Part shown: piece by piece, positions 29,016 through 35,357 of the stretch
How the letters are laid out: each line of letters opens with the position of its first letter
Position numbering within the stretch: position 1 is the first letter of the stretch
NCBI GenBank assembly: GCA_016722285.1
Contig: JADKGI010000020.1
Span: forward strand, 32,501-67,857
Length of the DNA stretch: 35,357 nucleotides
Direction of reading: 5' to 3'
From: Saprospiraceae bacterium
GTDB lineage: Bacteria; Bacteroidota; Bacteroidia; Chitinophagales; Saprospiraceae
Made by a program: the position numbers and the translations under genes
Notes under the pieces: model-generated
Told to the model about the DNA's origin: nothing
Databases searched by the model: none
Seen by the model: the letters and a program-made list of their open reading frames with translations, nothing else

Positions 29016-29037
29016 ATTTTAATTACATAATTAAAAT
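29016..29037. promoter_or_regulatory. 22-bp palindrome just upstream of the AlkB-type gene
   Basis: ATTTTAATTA (29016-29025) and TAATTAAAAT (29028-29037) are perfect 10-bp inverted arms around a 2-nt centre, starting 4 bp upstream of the start codon. Position and symmetry suggest an operator for a dimeric regulator, but it is entirely AT apart from the centre C, so chance remains possible. Confidence 0.4.
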
Positions 29038-29218
29038 GTGCATAAATGACGATATTCAAAATAAAATATTAATAAATATCAAAATAAAACCATATAATGA
29101 CAACAGATTTGCTGTTTGAAATTATTATCAGCAAATATACAACAGAATTACGGGAAAATAAAAGAATTTTTTTGAAATAACACAACATATTTTTTACTTA
29201 TATATCATCAAAATTTCT

Positions 29219-29245
29219 TACCTTTGAGTAATTTTTGTACTCAAA
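29219..29245 (+). promoter_or_regulatory. Candidate promoter and inverted repeat at the start of the polysaccharide locus
   Basis: TACCTTTG (29219-29226) fits the -7 box TAnnTTTG. From inside this box to the base before the ATG runs an inverted repeat, TTTGAGTA (29223-29230) and TACTCAAA (29238-29245), with a 7-nt gap. It could be an operator for the first gene's own winged-helix product, or an RNA hairpin covering the start codon (29246). No convincing TTG -33 is present. Confidence 0.5.
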
Positions 29246-29777
29246 ATGCTGGAGACCTTAATATCTTCAAAAACAAGGATAAAACTTTTGCTAAAGTTTT
29301 TTCTGAATAGTAAAGCTACTTCATATCTGCGAGGACTGGAAGCAGAGTTCGGCGATTCCTACCAATGCTATCAGAATAGAATTAAACAGATTTGAAAAGG
29401 CCGGAATGCTTACCTCATTTCTAAAGGGAAATAAAAAATATTTCAGAGCAAATACTGACCACCCACTGTACAACGATATGCACAATCTTTTGCTAAAGTA
29501 TATCGGATTTGACAAAATTATTGATACTGTTATAGAAAAATTAGGTGATGTAAAAAGAGTTTATGTCACAGGAGCATTTGCTTTAGGATTGGACGATAAT
29601 GTTATTGATCTTGTTTTTGTAGGTGATCTGAATAATAATTATTTAGCCAGCCTGGTGGAAAAAGTTGAGAAGCATATACCAAGGAGAATCAGATACATCA
29701 TATTTACTGAAGTTGAGATGGAAAAAAATAAATGGGTTGAGCAAAACGGAAACTGTATATTATTGTGGGAAAGCTGA
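29246..29777 (+). CDS. Winged-helix regulator with nucleotidyltransferase-like C-terminal half, frameshifted
   Basis: About 176 residues after repair, first gene of the sugar locus. The N-terminal winged helix (about 1-70) includes ISSKTRIKLLLKFFLNSKAT and the recognition part STNAIRIELNRFEKAGMLTS. The frame breaks at CC 29358-29359, one C too many; removing it joins EAEFGD to STNAIRIEL. The C-terminal part (about 95-170: VYVTGAFALGLDDNVIDLVF) resembles a minimal nucleotidyltransferase fold but lacks the usual SDxD metal pair, so it is probably not catalytic. Genes like this commonly stand directly before UpxY-type genes in Bacteroidota polysaccharide loci, as here, and presumably regulate them. 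The function is not established. Confidence 0.7.
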
Positions 29778-29791
29778 AAATAACCAAGAGA

Positions 29792-30361
29792 ATGAGTACG
29801 GGCAGAAATGAGAATAGTATCTCGGTAAATCAGATTTCTGAAAGTGAGGCTAAGTGGTTTGCTGTGTACACTAAATATAAATGCGAAAAATATGTTGCAG
29901 ATCATCTGATAAAAAAGCAGATAGTTTCATATTTACCTTTGATAGCCAAGACCAAAAGATATACCAGAAAGGTAAAACATTATGAAGTGCCTCTTATCAA
30001 TTGCTATGTGTTTGTTTGTATCAGCAAAAGCCAATATGTTCCAACTCTTGAAACAGAATATGTAATGAAATTTCTGAGGGTTGGAAAAGATTTGCTCGCC
30101 ATTCCGGAGGCAGAAATTGATTTGATGAAGCGTATTGTCGGAGATATTTTGGTCGCAAAACCCATCGATAAAAATTCATTTGTACCTGGAGAGGATGTGG
30201 AAGTAATTTCGGGCCATCTTACTGGCGTGAAAGGTAAAATTGTTTCGCAAACCGGCAAAAAAAGTTTTCTTGTTGAGTTGAAATCAATTGGTTACCAGTT
30301 AATGATAAATATTGATCTGGGCCTTTTGAAGCCTGTGGAAAATAAAATTTTAGTCACCTGA
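29792..30361 (+). CDS. UpxY/NusG-like transcription antiterminator of the polysaccharide locus
   Basis: About 189 residues from the ATG at 29792. A GTG at 29765 is possible but would overlap the previous gene by 13 bp and add no conserved residues. The NGN domain (about 20-115: AKWFAVYTKYKCEKYVADHL, then YEVPLINCYVFVCI) is followed by a C-terminal KOW domain (about 135-165: FVPGEDVEVISGHLTGVKGK). Specialised NusG paralogues of this type (UpxY, RfaH, LoaP) let RNA polymerase read through long polysaccharide operons. Position just before the sugar genes supports that role. I see no recognisable ops/JUMPstart element. Confidence 0.88.
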   Translation: MSTGRNENSISVNQISESEAKWFAVYTKYKCEKYVADHLIKKQIVSYLPLIAKTKRYTRKVKHYEVPLINCYVFVCISKSQYVPTLETEYVMKFLRVGKDLLAIPEAEIDLMKRIVGDILVAKPIDKNSFVPGEDVEVISGHLTGVKGKIVSQTGKKSFLVELKSIGYQLMINIDLGLLKPVENKILVT

Positions 30362-30446
30362 TATTCAGGTAGATAGGATGTTTTGTTATAATATATTGAG
30401 TATAAGTACCTGCGACTTATCAACGGCGAAGCCATGTTTAAATTTT

Positions 30447-30474
30447 CGAAATACGAAATACGAAATACGAAATA
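30447..30474. repeat. Tandem repeat, 4 x CGAAATA
   Basis: Four exact head-to-tail copies of the 7-bp unit CGAAATA in the 180-bp gap between the antiterminator and the aminotransferase. The gap also has a second 7-bp repeat at 30517-30537. Function unknown; slippage could change the leader length. Confidence 0.9.
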
Positions 30475-30516
30475 ACCATTAAATATCAGCCTATCAACCC
30501 AATACGCCAATACACC

Positions 30517-30537
30517 ACCTAATACCTAATACCTAAT
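30517..30537. repeat. Tandem repeat, 3 x ACCTAAT
   Basis: Three exact copies of the 7-bp unit ACCTAAT, ending 4 bp before the aminotransferase ATG (30542), so they occupy the ribosome-binding region. Copy-number change could alter translation. Confidence 0.9.
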
Positions 30538-30541
30538 TCAT

Positions 30542-31669
30542 ATGAACATTCAAATGGTGGACGTAAAGTCCCAATACTTAAAAATCAAAGACCAGATAGA
30601 CAGTGGCATCCAAGAAGTGCTCAATAATACGGCATTTATCAATGGTCCTAAAGTAAAGCAATTTCAGGAAGAATTTGAGGCTTATCTGGATGTTAAACAT
30701 GTCATTCCATGTGCTAATGGTACTGATGCCCTTCAGATAGCAATGATGGCAATGGGCTTAAGACCGGGTGATGAAGTGATCGTGCCTGCATTTACATATG
30801 TAGCGACTGCTGAAGTTATTGCACTTTTGGGATTGGTTCCCGTGATGGTTGATGTGGATTATGATACATTCAATATCAGTTTGATTGGAATAAAGAATGC
30901 CATCACTGCCAAAACAAAAGCAATAGTACCCGTTCACTTATTTGGTCAGTCAGCAGATATGGAGTCTATTTTGAAAATAGCAGAAGATAATAATCTCTTT
31001 GTGATAGAGGACAATGCACAAGCTATCGGATCCGATTATATGTTTGACGACGGAAGAAAAGCTAAAGCCGGAACCTTAGGTCATATAGGTTGTACATCAT
31101 TTTATCCATCAAAAAATCTGGGATGTTATGGAGATGGTGGTGCCATCATGACCAATGACGATAAGCTGGGAGTTTTGCTCCACAAGATAGCAAATCATGG
31201 TCAATCTGTAAGATATTACCATGACGTAGTAGGCTGTAATTCGAGATTGGACTCGATTCAGGCAGTTGTCCTTTCTGCTAAGTTACCCCACCTTGATGAC
31301 TATTGTAATGCTCGAATTCAGGTGGCAAATTTTTACGATAATGCCTTTGCAGAAATAGATCAAATAGAAACACCTCACAGGGCACACTACACGACACATG
31401 TATTTCATCAGTACACATTAAAAGTAAAAGATGGAAAGAGGGACGATCTCAAAAAATACCTGGACGATCAGAAGATACCCAGTATGATATACTATCCGGT
31501 TCCATTGTACAAACAAGAAGCATTTAAAGATTCTTCCAATGGTCTTGAGAATCTGGCGATGACAGAATTACTTTGTAAGGAAGTGATCTCGTTGCCCATT
31601 CATACTGAAATGGATCAGGAGCAACTAAAATTTATAAGTGAAAAAGTAATGGCATTTTTTAACAAATGA
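30542..31669 (+). CDS. DegT/DnrJ/EryC1/StrS-family sugar aminotransferase (WbpE-like)
   Basis: A 375-residue PLP enzyme placing an amino group on a nucleotide-linked keto sugar, probably at C3. The cofactor Lys191 is in SFYPSKNLG; Asp157 (VIEDNAQA) would contact the pyridine nitrogen; CANGTDALQIA (about 57-67) binds the phosphate. The N-terminus and INGPKVKQFQ resemble WbpE/WlbC, which make 3-amino sugars of uronic-acid type. That fits the UDP-sugar dehydrogenase next door, but no specific product can be proven. Intact frame, ATG at 30542. Confidence 0.88.
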   Translation: MNIQMVDVKSQYLKIKDQIDSGIQEVLNNTAFINGPKVKQFQEEFEAYLDVKHVIPCANGTDALQIAMMAMGLRPGDEVIVPAFTYVATAEVIALLGLVPVMVDVDYDTFNISLIGIKNAITAKTKAIVPVHLFGQSADMESILKIAEDNNLFVIEDNAQAIGSDYMFDDGRKAKAGTLGHIGCTSFYPSKNLGCYGDGGAIMTNDDKLGVLLHKIANHGQSVRYYHDVVGCNSRLDSIQAVVLSAKLPHLDDYCNARIQVANFYDNAFAEIDQIETPHRAHYTTHVFHQYTLKVKDGKRDDLKKYLDDQKIPSMIYYPVPLYKQEAFKDSSNGLENLAMTELLCKEVISLPIHTEMDQEQLKFISEKVMAFFNK

Positions 31670-31745
31670 TACTCAGTAAATCAACTTTAAATACTCCGAA
31701 AACGGAAAAAATGCTACATAAACAAAATTTGAACTCAGTAACAAA

Positions 31746-33046
31746 GTGAAGATAGCAGTAGTAGGTACAGGATATGTCGGGCTGGTTTCAGGGACATGTT
31801 TTGCAGAATCAGGCAATTATGTGACTTGCATAGACATAGATGCAGCAAAAGTTGAGAAGATGAGAAATGGGTATGTCCCGATATATGAACCGGGACTTGA
31901 AGTGCTATTCGAAAGAAATACGAGACAGGGCAGGTTGGAGTTTACAACTGATCTAAAGGAAGGAATACGCGAGGCAAACATAGTCTTTCTTGCCCTCCCT
32001 ACACCTCCGGGAGCAGATGGTTCAGCAGATTTATCTTACGTTCTAAAAGTGGCGAGTGATCTTTCTGAGATAATTACTGAGTACACAGTCATAGTGGACA
32101 AGAGTACAGTACCCGTAGGCACAGCTGAAAAAGTGGAAGCAGTTCTGTCGGAAAAACTGAATCATGCTCTTTTTGATGTAGTGTCCAATCCTGAATTTTT
32201 GCGGGAAGGAGTCGCTGTCGAAGACTTTATGAAACCTGATCGCGTAGTAGTAGGAACGTCATCTGAAAAAGCAATGAAGCTCATGAGCGCCCTTTATGAA
32301 CCCTTCGTGCGACAAGGGAACCCTGTCATTTTTATGGATGAGCGCAGTGCGGAGATGACTAAATATGCTGCCAATTCGTACCTGGCTACCAGAATTAGCT
32401 TTATGAATGAAATTGCCAATTTGTGCGAACGACTCGGGGCTGATGTGGATATGGTTCGAAAAGGGATGGGGTCAGATAGCAGAATTGGAAAAAGGTTTTA
32501 TTTCCGGGGGTAGGATATGGTGGCTCATGCTTTCCTAAAGATGTACAGGCATTGGCAAAATCAGCGCAGGAATACAACTATGACTTCAGAATACTGAAGG
32601 CGGTCATGCACGTGAATGAATTGCAGAAAGAAATACTATCATCCAAGATTATAAATTATTTTGAAGGTGATTTATCAGGAAAGACAATTGCTATCTGGGG
32701 ATTGGCGTTCAAGCCCAATACAGATGATATCCGTGAAGCACCAGCCTTGACTATAATTTCAAGATTGTTGAATAAGGGTGCTCATATTAAAGTATATGAC
32801 CCTGAGGCAATGGAAAATGTGAAAGGTATTTTCAACTCAAGGATTACATACTGTGATAATGAATATGATTGTATTGAAAACGCTGAGGCATTAGCCGTTA
32901 TCACAGAGTGGAATGAATTTCGGGCGCCTGACTTTGACAAAATGAAATCCATCATGAAAGCACCTGTCATCTTTGATGGCCGGAATATTTACGATGTAAA
33001 TTCAACGCGGAATAAAGGATTTTATTATGACAGTATTGGAAGGTGA
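31746..33046 (+). CDS. UDP-glucose/GDP-mannose dehydrogenase family (UDP-glucose 6-dehydrogenase-like), frameshifted
   Basis: About 433 residues after repair, starting with GTG at 31746. It oxidises a nucleotide sugar at C6 to the uronic acid in two NAD+ steps. NAD-binding GTGYVG (7-12), then STVPVGTAEKV and NPEFLREGVAVEDF (substrate domain), then KYAANSYLATRISFMNEIAN. The frame breaks in the T-run 32496-32499, one T short. Adding one gives GKRFLFPGVGYGGSCFPKD, with the catalytic Cys codon at 32528-32530, and the C-terminal domain (IWGLAFKPNTDDIREAPAL) to 33046. UDP-glucose versus another UDP-sugar cannot be settled. Confidence 0.9.
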
Positions 33047-33176
33047 AATGCAGATTTACAAATGAAAAATATGAGTTTAGGGTCATTAATTGAGACTTTA
33101 ATTTAGCACTACTTAAAATTAATAAACCCTTAATTTTTTGCCCTATCCAATTTTACTAAATTTAGTCAATAAAAAA

Positions 33177-33791
33177 ATGAATCATGCAATCGAAAAAATT
33201 ATTCAAAGACTTGGAGGAGCGACAGAAAAAAGCTTTATCACAGACACGTATAGTTACCTTGAAAGAAGCAAGAGAGAAAGCGGAGAAATTGAAACAGAAG
33301 TCATCAATAAAGAAAGAGAGACCGAGTGGCTAATTAAGTATTGCGATGACCATAATTATTGGTTTGACAACAACCAATTTTCAAATTTTTAAGATGAGGG
33401 AGCTGAGCAAACAGTATTCTATGATTCAAATGAACGAACTGTTACAAAATATAATGATGGAATATTTTATATTAATTGGTCACAATATTTAGAGAGTATA
33501 TTCATTTATAACCTGCTATTTAATAATACGAAGTATTCATTAGAGGGGTTCCTGAAAATTAACTCAACCTTTTATTCTGTAGTGAAACAACCATATATTG
33601 AGCCTACGGAGTCCACAAATATCAACAATATCGAAAGAGTAATGTATGATAACGGATTTGTGATAAAAAAAAATAATGACTATTTTCACAATGAAATTGG
33701 GATTATCATTGAAGATTTGCATGAAGAGAATGTATTGACTTGTAATAATGTTTTATTCTTTGTGGACACAGTAATTTATATCAAGATTTAG
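33177..33791 (+). pseudogene. Polyvalent-protein-kinase-like gene, broken by one in-frame stop
   Basis: Both parts are in one frame from the ATG at 33177 to the TAG at 33789-33791, interrupted by TAA at 33390-33392; read through it would be 204 residues. The segments DEGAEQTVFYDS, KYNDGIFYINWSQYL, VVKQPYIEPTE, IEDLHEENVL and FFVDTVIYI resemble the compact kinase domain found in polyvalent proteins of phages and mobile elements in Bacteroidota (catalytic-loop-like DLHEENVL, DFG-like VDT). A single change TTA to TAA explains the stop. It is not a run-length error of the kind seen elsewhere. It does not belong to sugar metabolism and is probably a stray mobile-element gene between ugd-like and rfbB. 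The kinase assignment comes from pattern recall. Confidence 0.6.
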
Positions 33792-33825
33792 ATGATATTT
33801 TATTAGATCATAAAATTAAAATATT

Positions 33826-34890
33826 TTGGCTAAGACAAAAAAAATACTAATCACAGGTGGAGCAGGTTTTATAGGTTCTCATGTAGTCCGACTCTTTGTT
33901 ACAAAATATCCACACTACCATATTGTCAACCTGGATTTACTCACTTATGCAGGAAATCTCGAAAACCTTAAAGATGTAGAAGGTAGCCCAAATTATATCT
34001 TTATTAAAGGAGACATAGGAGACGAAGTCTTGGTAGATGATATTTTTGCAAAGTATCAGATCACTAATGTAGTCCATCTCGCCGCAGAATCTCATGTGGA
34101 CAGATCCATTAAAGATCCATTGATTTTTCTTAAAACCAATATTCTCGGTACTGCTAATTTGCTGCAGACAGCTAAGAAACACTGGGCTAATGAGTATGAA
34201 GGCAAACTTTTTTATCATGTGAGCACAGATGAGGTATATGGGTCATTGGATATGGGCAGTGAGATGTTTACTGAACTCACCCCGTATGATCCCAGATCTC
34301 CCTACTCGGCTTCCAAAGCATCTTCAGATCATTTGGTCAGGTCTTTTTGGCATACGTATCATTTGCCGGTGGTGGTATCTAATTGCAGTAATAATTACGG
34401 ACCGAATCATTTTCCTGAGAAGCTGATACCTTTGATGATCAATAATATCCTGCATAAAAAACCCCTTCCGGTATATGGCAAAGGTGAGAATGTCAGGGAT
34501 TGGCTATACGTTGAGGACCATGCCCGGGCGATAGATACTATTTTGCATCAGGGTAAAGCAGGAGAAACATACAATATAGGTGGTCATAATGAGTGGAAAA
34601 ATATTGATATTGTCCATTTCATTTGCCAGTTAATGGATAGCAAATTAGGTAAAAATGAGGGTGAGAGCGAACGACTCATTACATATGTTACTGATAGACC
34701 TGGCCATGATCTCCGGTATGCGATAGATGCCTCCAAAATAAAAAATGAACTTGGTTGGATACCAAAAGAGACATTTGAGACCGGCATATCTAAAACTGTT
34801 GACTGGTATCTTAACAATAAGGAATGGTTACAACATGTGACTTCAGGTGCTTATCAGGACTATTACAGTAAAATGTATGATCACCAGTGA
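33826..34890 (+). CDS. rfbB: dTDP-glucose 4,6-dehydratase
   Basis: A 354-residue short-chain dehydrogenase/reductase that converts dTDP-glucose to dTDP-4-keto-6-deoxyglucose, the entry to rhamnose and other deoxysugars. NAD-binding GGAGFIG (11-17). Thr134, Asp135 and Glu136 in STDEVYG are the dehydratase residues. Tyr160 and Lys164 are in YSASKASSDHLV. Further matches are NNYGPNHFPEKLIPLMI and GRGENVRDW-like GKGENVRDWLYVEDH. The start is TTG at 33826, as no ATG or GTG is near in frame. The other rhamnose genes (rfbA, rfbC, rfbD) are not in this window. Confidence 0.95.
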   Translation: MAKTKKILITGGAGFIGSHVVRLFVTKYPHYHIVNLDLLTYAGNLENLKDVEGSPNYIFIKGDIGDEVLVDDIFAKYQITNVVHLAAESHVDRSIKDPLIFLKTNILGTANLLQTAKKHWANEYEGKLFYHVSTDEVYGSLDMGSEMFTELTPYDPRSPYSASKASSDHLVRSFWHTYHLPVVVSNCSNNYGPNHFPEKLIPLMINNILHKKPLPVYGKGENVRDWLYVEDHARAIDTILHQGKAGETYNIGGHNEWKNIDIVHFICQLMDSKLGKNEGESERLITYVTDRPGHDLRYAIDASKIKNELGWIPKETFETGISKTVDWYLNNKEWLQHVTSGAYQDYYSKMYDHQ

Positions 34891-34953
34891 TTCTTTAACC
34901 TTAGGTAAATTGTAATATGATATTTAAGAATTATTAGATAAAAAAGACCATTC

Positions 34954-35357
34954 ATGTCAGAACTATCCAATCCACCAGAAAATACCGTAAATCAACCTTT
35001 ATATCAGGATGATGAAATCACTCTAAAAGAATTGATAGAAAAAATTCTCGAATTCTGGACTGAACTCTGGAATAAAAAATGGTGGATAATTTTATTAGCA
35101 TTGCCTTTTATTGTTTACTTTGGATATAAAGCGAAGTTTACTCCGATCACATTCAAAGCTGACCTCACCTATACTTTGAATGATGGCAGTAGTGGCGGCG
35201 GTGCTTTGGCTGGAATATTAGGGTTCGTTTGGATTGGGCAAAGGAGGGAAGGTCAATTTAGATAGAATCGTAGACTTATCAAAATCAAGACATATTCTTC
35301 AGAAAGTCATGTTTACAAAAATACCTTTGGACACATTTGGTGGAAAAAAAGATTTTA
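34954..35357 (+). CDS. Wzz/GumC-type chain-length or export protein, partial and frameshifted
   Basis: The start of an inner-membrane polysaccharide co-polymerase with an N-terminal membrane helix (WWIILLALPFIVYFGYKA, about 43-60), then the periplasmic start (FKADLTYTLNDGSSGGGALA). The frame stops at 35265. Removing one T from TT at 35224-35225 continues it as GILGSFGLGKGGKVNLDRIV, then SKSRHILQKVMFTKIPLDTF, to the end of the window. It would control polymer length and link to an outer-membrane export channel such as the SLBB protein at 16399. The C-terminus lies outside the window, so a fused tyrosine kinase cannot be ruled out. Confidence 0.75.

Noticed and set aside
30447..30537. CRISPR-like array
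   Set aside because: Units are 7 bp, directly adjacent with no spacers, and no cas genes are present.
2133..35225. Programmed ribosomal frameshifting at the broken genes
   Set aside because: No shared slippery site, both directions of shift occur, and the affected families do not use it; run-length error is simpler. The IS3 transposase could have used it originally but is decayed.

Overview
This is a low-GC chromosomal segment of a member of the Bacteroidota. The evidence is TAnnTTTG-type promoter boxes, almost no Shine-Dalgarno sequences, a type IX secretion (T9SS type B) C-terminal sorting domain, an UpxY/NusG-like antiterminator heading a surface polysaccharide locus, DUF4271 next to hemD, and a RemB/Wzi-like outer-membrane barrel. 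A Saprospiria-like or related environmental lineage is plausible, but that is inference.

Layout. 1-1277: the 3' end of an rRNA operon (23S 3' part, then 5S, then a hairpin). 1591-5048: a small haem-c lipoprotein, the dihydrolipoyl acyltransferase (E2) gene on the minus strand, a YbaB/EbfC protein and a T9SS cargo protein. 5267-11721: a TetR regulator, TolC-type outer-membrane factor, membrane fusion protein and RND pump, with two matching 15-bp palindromes as likely TetR operators. 11728-14289 (minus): CoA-type Nudix hydrolase, uroporphyrinogen-III synthase and a DUF4271 membrane protein. 14371-16335: a histidine kinase and OmpR-type response regulator that overlap by 4 bp. 16399-24780 (minus): a large SLBB polysaccharide-export protein, full-length cobalamin-dependent methionine synthase, and the RemB/Wzi-like barrel. 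25004-25564: a small SAM methyltransferase. 25571-27460: a 411-bp MITE-like element with perfect 19-bp inverted ends, abutted by a decayed IS3-family element. 27544-29012 (minus): RNase P RNA and an AlkB-type membrane di-iron hydroxylase. 29246-35357: a surface polysaccharide locus (winged-helix regulator, UpxY-like antiterminator, sugar aminotransferase, UDP-sugar dehydrogenase, a broken polyvalent-kinase-like gene, dTDP-glucose 4,6-dehydratase, and the start of a Wzz/GumC-type chain-length protein cut by the window end).

The most important caution is that eight conserved genes (E2, YbaB, RND pump, histidine kinase, AlkB, winged-helix regulator, UDP-sugar dehydrogenase, Wzz-like) each carry exactly one single-base indel. 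Every one can be explained as a run of identical bases read one too long or too short, and the conserved protein continues perfectly in the next frame. I read these as sequencing or consensus errors, not real gene loss. The IS3 transposase and the kinase-like gene look genuinely decayed, although the kinase rests on one stop codon.

I see no clearly new multi-gene system. The most interesting unexplained structures are the palindromes sitting on start regions (TetR operators, E2, AlkB, winged-helix regulator), the MITE-like repeat and its possible nested structure with the IS remnant, and the polyvalent-kinase-like gene inside the sugar locus.
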